From Azospirillum sp. 47_25 (GTDB lineage: Bacteria > Pseudomonadota > Alphaproteobacteria > RF32 > CAG-239): DNA of 64,000 nucleotides. Below, in pieces: positions 44,788 to 52,559 of this stretch. A model generated the notes under the pieces. That model was given only the letters and a program-made list of their open reading frames with translations. It was not told where the DNA came from and ran no database searches. The DNA lies in assembly GCA_001917125.1 (NCBI GenBank), contig MNTU01000038.1:17459-81458 (forward strand). The letters are read 5' to 3'. Both the position numbers and the translations under genes were made by a program. Positions within the stretch are counted from its first letter, which is position 1. Each line of letters opens with the position of its first letter.

Positions 44788-46102
44788 TTTTCTTATCCTT
44801 AAGCAATTCATTATAGGATTTGTTGTCATCTTCGCGTACAGCCCATACTCCGGTTAATTCATAGTATCGGCGGATAATCGTGTCGACATATAATGGCTCA
44901 TACTCAATTCCGTAACAAATGCGTCCGGCCTTTTCAGCCGCAATCAGTGTTGTTCCGCTGCCAAGAAACGTATCCAGTACAATACCGCCGCGTTTAGAAG
45001 CATCCAAAATCGCATCGCGGACTAATTCCACAGGCTTAACGGTTGGATGCATTTTGAGATTTTTCTGTTCGGAACCAAAACTGTTAACACCGGCATAATG
45101 CCAGACATTCGTCCGATAACGACCGTGTTTGCCTAATTCCACATTATTAACATGAGAGCCTTTGCCGTTCTGAAAAACAAGAATCAGTTCATGCTGCGAA
45201 CGATAAAAACTTCCCATACCACCGTTTTCCTTACACCACACCAAAATATTCAGCATTTTTGGATAGATATCCCTCGCCGCTGAAAGCAGCTCGTATATAT
45301 GCCGCCAATCCATGCAAACATAATGAATGGAATTTTCAGCAGAATATTTGGCTATATTTGCCATTGATGTTTTCAAAAACGAAATAAATTCAGCCTCATT
45401 CATTTCACCGGAAGCAAAAGCAAACTCTTTATGTTTGATTTGACCTGCGCCACAAACATGCCCCTGAATTTTAACATTATACGGCGGATCAATAAAAACC
45501 ATATTTGCCTGAGCATCATGAAACAAACGCTGATATGTTTCCTCCTTCAACGAATCCTCACAAATAATTTTGTGCTTTTCTAATAACCAAACATCGCCAT
45601 GCTGACTGACTATTTCATTTTCTGGCACATACGGAACGGAATTAAGTTTTTCATCCGCTTTTTCGTTAGGTTTATTATCGGCCAAAAGAACATCTATCTC
45701 CTTAAAATCAAACCCAGTAATATCCAGATTTAGCTCATCTTCCAAATTTAGAGCCAGTTTTTCAATTTCTGAAAATTCCAATTTCAATAAGTCCGTATCC
45801 CATTTACCAATTTCCGACAATTTATTGTCCGCTATGCGATAAGCTCGCTTTTCGGGTTCAGAAAGATATGTAAGACGAATTACCGGAATTGTTTCAAGTT
45901 TTAGCAGCTTTGCCGCCAACAGACGACCATGACCGGCAATTACCTCCGATTTTTCATCAATCAAAATAGGATTATTAAAACCAAATCTTTCAATTGATTT
46001 GGCGATTTGCTGAATCTGTTTCTCTTCGTGGATCTTAGGATTTAAGGAATACTTTCGTAGTTCCCCAATTTTAACATAGTCAATCTTAATGGATTTAAGC
46101 AT
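44780..46102 (-). CDS. ParB-domain DNA methyltransferase (N6/N4)
   Basis: 440 residues. An N-terminal ParB/Srx-like domain (YSLNPKIHEEKQIQQIAKSI, VIAGHGRLLAAKLL) is fused to a methyltransferase with DPPYNV (catalytic motif) and VLDTFLGSGTTLIAAEKAG (SAM site), plus KMHPTVKPVELVRDAI. Such fusions precede DUF5681 and TerL in many alphaproteobacterial prophages and are thought to protect or mark phage DNA. No partner restriction enzyme is adjacent. Confidence 0.9.
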   Translation of the reverse strand: MLKSIKIDYVKIGELRKYSLNPKIHEEKQIQQIAKSIERFGFNNPILIDEKSEVIAGHGRLLAAKLLKLETIPVIRLTYLSEPEKRAYRIADNKLSEIGKWDTDLLKLEFSEIEKLALNLEDELNLDITGFDFKEIDVLLADNKPNEKADEKLNSVPYVPENEIVSQHGDVWLLEKHKIICEDSLKEETYQRLFHDAQANMVFIDPPYNVKIQGHVCGAGQIKHKEFAFASGEMNEAEFISFLKTSMANIAKYSAENSIHYVCMDWRHIYELLSAARDIYPKMLNILVWCKENGGMGSFYRSQHELILVFQNGKGSHVNNVELGKHGRYRTNVWHYAGVNSFGSEQKNLKMHPTVKPVELVRDAILDASKRGGIVLDTFLGSGTTLIAAEKAGRICYGIEYEPLYVDTIIRRYYELTGVWAVREDDNKSYNELLKDKKNV

Positions 46103-46134
46103 TCATGCCTCCATAAATTTAAGTTGATTTTTAT

Positions 46135-46189
46135 GGAAGGTATGCTTATACTTTCAATTGCTTAGATTGGTGGGTATAACATACCTTCC
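46135..46189. other. Long inverted repeat upstream of the methyltransferase gene
   Basis: GGAAGGTATGCTTATAC (46135-46151) faces GTATAACATACCTTCC (46174-46189); they pair over 16 of 17 positions around a 22-nt spacer. It lies between divergent-looking transcription units and could be an operator. A hairpin with a T-run (about 46197-46230) follows on the plus strand. Confidence 0.6.
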
Positions 46190-46228
46190 GATGAAGGTGT
46201 CGCAAGTTTAATTACCTGCGGCACTTTT

Positions 46229-46600
46229 TTATTTTCGACTTTGCCGAATTTTTTTGCTGTTTAAATCAACAACCAAAAAATTTTCTTTTTCTTTTTGCAC
46301 TTCATATGAAGCCGTCAAATCTGAAAAAGGAATGTTAAAGTAATTTAGAAAAGAAGTGCAGCTGATAAAAACACCTGAGTTCTTCCTAAATTGCAATTTA
46401 AAAATGCTTCCCATTGTCTTATCCTCTAAAAACTCCAAACCGATTCTCTTGGTTTCAGCATCATAGAGCAGACTAACAAAATTAAATTTTTCCAAATTCC
46501 ACAACCTGACTGCTCCCTCATTTAAAGAAAGTTTTCCCGAGGTACTAATAGAAACTTTCGGCGAAAATCCTTTGCGTGCATGTTCAAACCTCTGAAACAT
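46229..46600 (-). CDS. Hypothetical protein (123 aa)
   Basis: A small beta-rich protein: FSPKVSISTSGKLSLNEGAVRLWNLEKF, LLYDAETKRIGLEFL and the end NFLVVDLNSKKIRQSRK. The pattern looks like a conserved small family but I cannot name it. A GGAG ribosome site is present. It lies upstream of the packaging genes on the same strand. Confidence 0.55.
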   Translation of the reverse strand: MFQRFEHARKGFSPKVSISTSGKLSLNEGAVRLWNLEKFNFVSLLYDAETKRIGLEFLEDKTMGSIFKLQFRKNSGVFISCTSFLNYFNIPFSDLTASYEVQKEKENFLVVDLNSKKIRQSRK

Positions 46601-46776
46601 TTAACTCTCCTTATTTAATTACATTAACAAATATCTTATACAAGAGAAAATTAGCGATGTCAATATATTTTTTATAAGTATATTATTCAAGTGAATTTAA
46701 TAACTATTTCAAGCCTTGAACTAATGCTACAGGAGAACATCAAAGGTGGTAATATAACTTGACTTAAAGCTATGAA

Positions 46777-46807
46777 AGAGCCTTCATTGCTGTGGCATGG
46801 AGGCTCT
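46777..46807 (+). promoter_or_regulatory. Hairpin covering the ribosome binding site of the DUF5681 fragment
   Basis: AGAGCCTTCAT (46777-46787) pairs with ATGGAGGCTCT (46797-46807) with one G-U pair around a 9-nt loop. The right arm contains the GGAGG ribosome site for the ATG at 46810, so folding would hide it. Confidence 0.6.
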
Positions 46808-46809
46808 AA

Positions 46810-47067
46810 ATGTATAAAAAACCACCGATTACGCACCAATTTCAAAAAGGAAAATCAGGAAACCCGCAAGGCCGTCCGAAAGTTTCCGATTCCGCACTAT
46901 TTGATTTGACTTCTTTGTTTTTGCAAGCGTTACTGTCAGCAAGGGATAAAGATAAATTATCTCGAGATAAATTAAGCAAAATAAGGGATATTTTATATGA
47001 AAAAGAAAATTCATCTACCCCAAAGCGCCGAAGGACTAAAAAAGTTAAGTCACCAAAAGAAGGCTGA
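46810..47067 (+). CDS. Truncated DUF5681-type protein upstream of the recombinase
   Basis: 85 residues, KPPITHQFQKGKSGN and QGRPKVSDS, the same signature as the full DUF5681 gene at 44413 but only the N-terminal block, with a different Lys/Arg-rich tail. It precedes and overlaps the DUF2924 gene by 71 bp. It is likely a leftover or a short regulator. Confidence 0.6.
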   Translation: MYKKPPITHQFQKGKSGNPQGRPKVSDSALFDLTSLFLQALLSARDKDKLSRDKLSKIRDILYEKENSSTPKRRRTKKVKSPKEG

Positions 47068-47449
47068 ACTTTGGGCACGATATTGCGATAGTTCATACGA
47101 ACGGCAGTTTCGCGCGCTGTGGTATTATATCGCCTGTGAAAACGCTAATCTCAAGATTGAGCGCAAACACCTGACTAAGCTGGAGAAATACGCCGAAAAC
47201 CCCGATGAGTGTATGGTTAAGGTTTATAAGACCAAATACAATCTGCATCCCGGCACCGAAATTATCAAAACCTATCGTAACCGACAATATAAAATTATTA
47301 TCGCCGAAGCTGATGATTTTATCTATAACGGGCAGCACTATAAAACTCTGTCCGCTATCGCCAAAGAAATTTGCGGTATAAAAGTTTCCGGTTATGATTT
47401 CTTCGGATTAAATAACAAACGAGCATTAAAAGAGGCGGCTCATGACTAA
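46997..47449 (+). CDS. DUF2924 family protein
   Basis: 150 residues. LKKLSHQKKAELWARYCDSS, then TEIIKTYRNRQYKIIIAEADDFIYNGQHYKTLSAIAKEI is the DUF2924 core, which almost always sits just before a serine recombinase in alphaproteobacterial elements and probably assists it. The end overlaps the recombinase start by 8 bp. Confidence 0.85.
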   Translation: MKKKIHLPQSAEGLKKLSHQKKAELWARYCDSSYERQFRALWYYIACENANLKIERKHLTKLEKYAENPDECMVKVYKTKYNLHPGTEIIKTYRNRQYKIIIAEADDFIYNGQHYKTLSAIAKEICGIKVSGYDFFGLNNKRALKEAAHD

Positions 47450-49079
47450 GGTAAACTGTGCGGTTTATGTTCGTAAATCCACCGAAAAAGGCTTGGAACT
47501 TGAGTTTAACTCCCTGCATAATCAGGAAGACGCCTGCCGAAGTTACATCTTGTCGCAAGCCTTTAATAACTGGGAATATTTCAAAACCTACACCGATGGC
47601 GGCATATCCGGCGGCACCATGGAACGTCCGGCTCTAAAACAAATGCTTGAAGATATCCGCCGCGGCTTAATTCAAACGGTAGTGGTTTACAAAGTTGACC
47701 GGTTGTCACGCTCCATTATGGACTTCCATAATATGATGAAGGAATTTGATAAATACGGCTGCAGCTTTGTTTCAATTACTCAAGCTTTTGATACCTCAAC
47801 CTCTATGGGCAAGCTGACCTTAAACATGCTGTTATCATTTGCCCAATTTGAGCGGGAAGTATCTTCGGAACGTGTCCGTGATAAAATCCGAGCCAGTAAA
47901 GCCAAAGGCTTGTGGACAGGAGGCGTCCCCAAACTTGGTTATGATATTAAAGACAAAAAATTGGTCATTAATCCGGTTGAAGCCGAACAGGTGCATAGCA
48001 TTTTTGAGACTTATCTGCAATGTGGCTCGTTGGCAGAACTTGAGAAATTTGCTGAAATTAAAGGCTTCAAACATAAAGGCTGGATAACCAACAAAGGAGA
48101 GCTGAGAGGCGGCAAACCTTTCAAAATATCTGCGCTCCACCGCTTGCTACATGAAAAATTATACCTCGGCATGATTGAGAACAAACGCACCGGACAAGCA
48201 TTCAAAGGACAGCATGAGGCCATCATATCAAAAGATTTGTGGGAAAAGGTACAGAGTAAACTTAAAGAAAATGACAACTGCGCCAACCATACTCGTATGA
48301 GAAACAATAATCTGCTGACTGGAAAACTGTTTGATGCCAACGGCACCATTTTTACCAATCAGGCCAACAGCAAAAAGAAAGCTACCAAAAAACATTATTA
48401 TTCTGTTAAAGGATTGTTCTTACCCACGGAACAAATTGATAAGCTTGCCAAAGACGCCATTATTGAAATTCTTAATAGTAACCTTAATGGGCTGAACAAA
48501 GACAGCATAATGGCTCTAAAGCAGATAAACTTTACCGATATGGACTATTTCGCGCAACGCAATTTTATCCGCAACTTCATTAACAAAATCATCTATCAAA
48601 AAGATCGCTTGACCTTCTTCTTTAATACCGATCCGATAATCATCTCAGCCTATACTGGTGATTCGCTGAATGAAAATAACACCCCGTTGGAATTTATTGC
48701 CGATAATGCCAATAACCAAATCATCTACGAAAAACAGGTGGTCATCAACCGCGGACTGTCAAGCAATGTCTATAACGCAGGAAAGGTCGGACTGATGAGT
48801 GTTAATGACAACAACCACCTCATCGTCCGAGCCTTTGCCTACGCTTGGCGGTACAAAAAACTTTATGAAAGCGGTATGCCAACCGATGACATCACTAAGC
48901 AAGAGCACATCTCCAAACGCACCATCTATAAATACCTTAACCTTGCTTATCTATCACCGAAAATAGTCAACCAACTCCTTAACGGCACCTTAACCGTCAA
49001 CCTGCAAAAACTATTTGAAATTGCATCTAAAGATTTAAATTTTGAAGAGCAGGAAACTTTGATAAGTTTTACTATCTAG
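47442..49079 (+). CDS. Large serine recombinase
   Basis: 545 residues. The resolvase-type N-terminus CAVYVRKSTEKG carries the catalytic Ser13, with YKVDRLSRS and TSMGKLTLNMLLSFAQFEREVSSERVRDKI following. A recombinase domain (RASKAKGLWTGGVPKLGYD) and a C-terminal zinc-ribbon-like region (LLTGKLFDANG) complete it. It should integrate and excise the island. The final 8 bp overlap the oppositely oriented kinase gene. Confidence 0.92.
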   Translation: MTKVNCAVYVRKSTEKGLELEFNSLHNQEDACRSYILSQAFNNWEYFKTYTDGGISGGTMERPALKQMLEDIRRGLIQTVVVYKVDRLSRSIMDFHNMMKEFDKYGCSFVSITQAFDTSTSMGKLTLNMLLSFAQFEREVSSERVRDKIRASKAKGLWTGGVPKLGYDIKDKKLVINPVEAEQVHSIFETYLQCGSLAELEKFAEIKGFKHKGWITNKGELRGGKPFKISALHRLLHEKLYLGMIENKRTGQAFKGQHEAIISKDLWEKVQSKLKENDNCANHTRMRNNNLLTGKLFDANGTIFTNQANSKKKATKKHYYSVKGLFLPTEQIDKLAKDAIIEILNSNLNGLNKDSIMALKQINFTDMDYFAQRNFIRNFINKIIYQKDRLTFFFNTDPIIISAYTGDSLNENNTPLEFIADNANNQIIYEKQVVINRGLSSNVYNAGKVGLMSVNDNNHLIVRAFAYAWRYKKLYESGMPTDDITKQEHISKRTIYKYLNLAYLSPKIVNQLLNGTLTVNLQKLFEIASKDLNFEEQETLISFTI

Positions 49080-49968
49080 TCTGAGAAAAGCATATTTTAC
49101 TCAAAAAATCCTTTATTTCATCAACATTTTGAAATCTCCGGCTTATGTGAGGGGAGAAAACCTTCTCAAAAAATGAATTCATTATTTCTATTTCTTCTCT
49201 TTTCCATTCATCCATAATCTCTATTACTTTTTTCCTCTTATGAGGCGGATTACCTTTTTCATCCGTCATGACATATGGCAAACATCCAAACAACATATAA
49301 AAGAAAACACTACCGCATATGTAGGTCAAGTCGGATACAGGATTTTCTTTATCATCTCCAATCCAGAATTCAGGGGTAACCAAAGACCTGTTGCCATATA
49401 TAGTTCCACCCGAAGCATGGTGACAATTTTCTATATCTACTGATAAACCAAAATCTATAAGTACCAAATCATTGATGTCATCATTTCTACAAATTATATT
49501 AGCAGGCTTAATATCCCTATGTATAATTTTTTTATCATGACAATATTTTATTGTATCCAATAACTTAAATATTGCAACTATTGTATCACGAAGGGGGATG
49601 TTTCCTTTATTTAATATCATATCATGTAGTGACGTTCCCGGAATGTGTTTGTAAACAAGAAAAGGATTTTCTTTTTTATCACAATAATCTATAATCGTTG
49701 GTATTTGAATATTTCCAGACAATTTTTGTAAATTATGGATTTCAGAATAGAAATATTCCTTAGAGGTGTTTTCTCTTGGTATTTTTAAAACATATTTCTC
49801 ACTGTCCGATGATAAAGAATCCACAACGTTAAAAATATTACCATTGTATCCGCCTCCAAGGCGTTTCCTAATTTCCCATTTTTCACAATACTTGTTAATT
49901 TTTATTGTTTTGCATTCAAACCATTTATCTGGTTCAACATTAACAAAAGATTCTTCTTTTAAAGACAT
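49072..49968 (-). CDS. Serine/threonine protein kinase
   Basis: 298 residues, essentially one Hanks-type kinase domain. The G-loop LGGGYNGN, Lys62 in YVLKIP, HRDIKPANI (Asp152) and DFG (172-174) are all present, so it should be active; the APE motif reads TPE. No membrane segment is present. It lies at the inner right edge of the island, AT-rich like its neighbours. Kinases of this kind (for example Stk2) act in abortive infection, which is suggestive only. Confidence 0.88.
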   Translation of the reverse strand: MSLKEESFVNVEPDKWFECKTIKINKYCEKWEIRKRLGGGYNGNIFNVVDSLSSDSEKYVLKIPRENTSKEYFYSEIHNLQKLSGNIQIPTIIDYCDKKENPFLVYKHIPGTSLHDMILNKGNIPLRDTIVAIFKLLDTIKYCHDKKIIHRDIKPANIICRNDDINDLVLIDFGLSVDIENCHHASGGTIYGNRSLVTPEFWIGDDKENPVSDLTYICGSVFFYMLFGCLPYVMTDEKGNPPHKRKKVIEIMDEWKREEIEIMNSFFEKVFSPHISRRFQNVDEIKDFLSKICFSQTR

Positions 49969-50153
49969 AACAACTATCCATATTTCTAAAATTAATTACT
50001 ATAGCCACGTAAGCTTAGTTCTCAATTGACTCGCCCAAAATCGGCATTGTATGTAACTGCCGGAAATTTTGCGATTTTTGATTTAAAACGAGCTTACCAT
50101 AGTCATTTCGGCGATGTCAACCGCCCGCGAAGCCCGCATTTCTGCCGGATACG

Positions 50154-50183
50154 AAAAAAGACGCTACAAATGAGCGCCTTTTT
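50154..50183. terminator. Terminator downstream of tRNA-Ser
   Basis: GACGCT/AGCGCC stem (one mismatch) with a run of A before and T after, just beyond the tRNA 3' end on the minus strand. Confidence 0.6.
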
Positions 50184-50191
50184 AATCAAAA

Positions 50192-50283
50192 TGGCGGATG
50201 AGGAGGGATTTGAACCCCCGATACGGGTCACCCCGTATAAACGATTTCGAGTCGCTCGCATTCAGCCTCTCTGCCACTCATCC
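50192..50283 (-). tRNA. tRNA-Ser (anticodon CGA)
   Basis: Minus strand; acceptor GGATGAG pairs with CTCATCC, CCA encoded. The anticodon stem AGCGA/TCGTT holds loop CTCGAAA, anticodon CGA (UCG). A long variable arm ATACGGG-GTG-CCCGTAT is typical of class II serine tRNAs. Its 3' end faces the island. Confidence 0.95.
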
Positions 50284-50328
50284 GTAATACCACCTTTTAA
50301 TATCGACAATTGTGATATTTTGCAAGCA

Positions 50329-50928
50329 TTATTTAAAAACTTTTACTCTTTTTTCGATTGGCTCAAAAGTTTTTTCCCCTGCCGGAGCCTCACGACTGCC
50401 GACCGGCATCTGACTGATAAGTTTCCACGAGGCCGGAAGTTTCCATTCTGCCGCAACCGCGTCATCAATCAGAGGATTATAGTGCTGCAAACTGGCACCG
50501 GCTCCTTCATTTTCCAAAGCCGCCCAAACCATATACTGCAACATACCGCTCGACTGCAAAGACCACAAAGGAAAATTGTCGGCATACAAAGGAAAATTCC
50601 TTTGCAGATTCGCCACAACATCCTGATCTTCAAAAAACAAAACCGTAGCATACCCCTTGGCAAAAGAAGCAATCTTTTCTTCCGTTGCGGCAAATTTATC
50701 CGCCGGCACAATCCTTTGCAGCGTTTCTTTGACAATTTCCCACAAGCGCTGATGATTTTTCTTAAACAGAACAACCACCCGTCCCGACTGCGAATTAAAA
50801 GCCGACGGACAATATTTAACCATGTGGTTAACCAAAGATACGATCTTTTCCTCAGAAACAGCCTCATGATTCCCCAAACCATAAATTGAACGTCGGTTCT
50901 CAATCGCTTCGTAAAAATTATTTTTCAT
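50329..50928 (-). CDS. Nitroreductase family protein (HBN1-like)
   Basis: 199 residues. ENRRSIYGLGNHEAVSEEKIVSLV and PSAFNSQSGRVVVLFKK are the FMN-binding N-terminal motifs; EGAGASLQHYNPLIDD and MPVGSREAP follow. It is likely an FMN-dependent NAD(P)H oxidoreductase of the fatty-acid-repression-mutant subgroup. Cytoplasmic; substrate unknown. First core gene to the right of the island. Confidence 0.85.
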   Translation of the reverse strand: MKNNFYEAIENRRSIYGLGNHEAVSEEKIVSLVNHMVKYCPSAFNSQSGRVVVLFKKNHQRLWEIVKETLQRIVPADKFAATEEKIASFAKGYATVLFFEDQDVVANLQRNFPLYADNFPLWSLQSSGMLQYMVWAALENEGAGASLQHYNPLIDDAVAAEWKLPASWKLISQMPVGSREAPAGEKTFEPIEKRVKVFK

Positions 50929-51021
50929 ATCAGCCGCCTTTTCTTCAAAATTAAACTATATATTAAAGTATTGGTTATATGATAACTTTTCAAGAATTAA
51001 CCTCGTCGAAAATAAAAAGTC

Positions 51022-51062
51022 TTGATTTTGGCGTAAAATTCGTCTAAGATTAGACAAATTTT
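51022..51062 (+). promoter_or_regulatory. Promoter with strong operator dyad before the beta-barrel gene
   Basis: TTGATT (51022-51027), 17 bp, TAAGAT (51045-51050). A long dyad AAAATT-c-GTCTAA-GA-TTAGAC-a-AATTTT (51035-51062) straddles the -10, ideal for a repressor. Confidence 0.65.
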
Positions 51063-51083
51063 CGAAATAGAGAAGTTAGCAGG

Positions 51084-51644
51084 ATGATAAAAAAGTTAGC
51101 AATAACCGGTTTGGCTTGTGTTTGTTCCCTCTGCATTTCAGCGGAGGCTTTTGCTTACAGCACTCGTTCAAAAATATACTTCGGAGCCGACTACGTCTAT
51201 TCCGACATCAAATACAAAAACAACACCCTCTATGAAATGGATGACGGCTACAACGGTATCTCTCCGGTTATCGGTTTCAGTTCCTACGGCGTCGGACTCG
51301 AAGCCTGGTATATGTTTTCCGACAAAGCGGAAAACAAACACGGTTACGAATCCGAACTGACGGCCTACGGTGCCGACTTAGTCGGAGAAGCTCCGCTTTC
51401 CGAAAGCTTCTCGGTAATCGTCTCCATCGGTTTGGCCAAATATACCTTTAAAATCACTCAGCCCAACGGTTGGAAATATGACCAGGACGTTAACGGCCCG
51501 CGATTCGGTATCGGCCTGCAATATGAAATTATTCCGCACATCGCTTTAAGAACCATGTTCCACTACACCTCCCTCAATTCCGGTTCAACCGACTTCTACG
51601 ACGGCGTCAGTGAAGTATCCGGGGGCGTTCGTATCATCTTCTAA
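51084..51644 (+). CDS. Outer-membrane beta-barrel protein
   Basis: 186 residues with a Sec signal peptide (cleavage near AEAFAYS). The mature part has alternating aromatic/hydrophobic strands (KIYFGADYVYSDIKY, GVGLEAWYMFSDKAEN, FGIGLQYEIIPHIALRTMFHYTSL) and ends in VSGGVRIIF with a terminal Phe, the BAM recognition signal of an 8-stranded OmpA/OmpW-type barrel. Controlled by the dyad-bearing promoter upstream. Confidence 0.82.
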   Translation: MIKKLAITGLACVCSLCISAEAFAYSTRSKIYFGADYVYSDIKYKNNTLYEMDDGYNGISPVIGFSSYGVGLEAWYMFSDKAENKHGYESELTAYGADLVGEAPLSESFSVIVSIGLAKYTFKITQPNGWKYDQDVNGPRFGIGLQYEIIPHIALRTMFHYTSLNSGSTDFYDGVSEVSGGVRIIF

Positions 51645-51781
51645 TCAAATATCTAAAAAAGCGGCAACTTTTTCCCGCGGCTCTGTTCCATTTTCCGTTA
51701 AAAAACAAAATTTTAAACAGCAGATAATTTATCTGCTGTTTTGTTTTACTATTATATGGAAGAAAATGTAAGTATAAAAAT

Positions 51782-51809
51782 AAAAAAACCACCTTTACAA
51801 GGTGGTTTT
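51782..51809. terminator. Hairpin left of cassette D
   Basis: AAAACCACCTT/AAGGTGGTTTT stem. The same stem-loop is repeated at 52034-52054. Confidence 0.7.
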
Positions 51810-51810
51810 G

Positions 51811-52024
51811 AATTGAAGTGGGCTGAAGGAAAGAAAACAATCCGGTGAATTGTTTTCTGACGACAGGCGAATGTTTGTTCGCTTGCAAACAAGCGAAAGC
51901 GATGTACCGCAAGCACTACAAACAGAGTGCCCGCAGCGAGTTAGTGAATAAAATGAACTTACGAGCCAGACAGGGATAATCCCGTCCGTTGAAAGCCAGC
52001 TATGCGGCTTGAAACGTCACCCGT
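51811..52024. repeat. Intergenic cassette D with tRNA-end-like termini
   Basis: The sequence from the hairpin onward, ggtggttttgaattgaag then TGGGCTGAAGG, is a diverged copy of the hairpin plus tRNA-Gly 3' end found at 52046-52070. About 210 bp of non-coding sequence separate the two copies, including an inverted repeat around TTCGCTTGCAAACAAGCGAA. Confidence 0.5.
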
Positions 52025-52054
52025 AAAAAAAAGCCACCTTTACAAGGTGGTTTT
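52025..52054. terminator. Terminator downstream of tRNA-Gly
   Basis: CCACCTT/AAGGTGG with an eight-A run before and T-run after; minus-strand terminator of the tRNA. Confidence 0.75.
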
Positions 52055-52058
52055 GAAT

Positions 52059-52133
52059 TGGAGCGGGTGAAGGGATTCGAACCCTCGACATCAACCTTGG
52101 CAAGGTTGCGCTCTACCCCTGAGCTACGCCCGC
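52059..52133 (-). tRNA. tRNA-Gly (anticodon GCC)
   Basis: Minus strand; GCGGGCG pairs with CACCCGC (one G-U type pair), CCA encoded. Stem CAACC/GGTTG with loop TTGCCAA gives anticodon GCC. T-arm GAGGGTTCGAATCCC. Confidence 0.95.
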
Positions 52134-52224
52134 ATCGCTAGAACGAGATATTAATTACCATATTCAAAAAAAATTGCAAGCATAAAATTTCATTTTTTTC
52201 AAAAAAAATAACAAGCCTCAGCTT

Positions 52225-52551
52225 TTACATTGTTTTAGAGAATAATTTTATAAACACCACACCGCCCAAAATCATCACAATACCGGTTATTGCGGCCCAA
52301 TCTAACGACTGATGATAAAAAAACCATCCCAGTACCGAAACCAGAACGATTCCCATTCCGGACCAAACGGCATAAGCAATCCCCAGCGGAATAGAACTCA
52401 GACAAAGGCTGAGAAAATAAAAAGCGCCGGCGTAGCCCGCTACTGTCACAACACTGGGAATGAGAACCGTAAAGCCGTTCGCCGCCTTCAACGCCGTCGT
52501 TGCCGTAACCTCGCACAAAATTGCAATAAACAAAAACAAATAAACCATCAT
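52225..52551 (-). CDS. SMR-family small multidrug transporter
   Basis: 108 residues, four membrane helices. Glu14 (in AILCEVTATTALKAANGF) is the proton/substrate site, and GIAYAVWSGMGIVLVS with Trp matches EmrE. It exports quaternary ammonium or guanidinium-like cations in exchange for protons. Single gene; it needs no second subunit if homodimeric. Confidence 0.9.
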   Translation of the reverse strand: MMVYLFLFIAILCEVTATTALKAANGFTVLIPSVVTVAGYAGAFYFLSLCLSSIPLGIAYAVWSGMGIVLVSVLGWFFYHQSLDWAAITGIVMILGGVVFIKLFSKTM

Positions 52552-52559
52552 AACTCCCG

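Noticed and set aside
42581..46102. Complete prophage
   Set aside because: Only packaging-linked genes are present; no portal, capsid, tail or lysis genes are seen.
44780..46102. Restriction-modification system
   Set aside because: The ParB-methyltransferase fusion has no restriction partner and sits in a phage packaging gene order.
35940..50200. Direct repeat ATGGCGG at 35939 and 50191 as attachment sites
   Set aside because: Only seven bases match and this serine recombinase would not need tRNA identity; not enough to call att sites.
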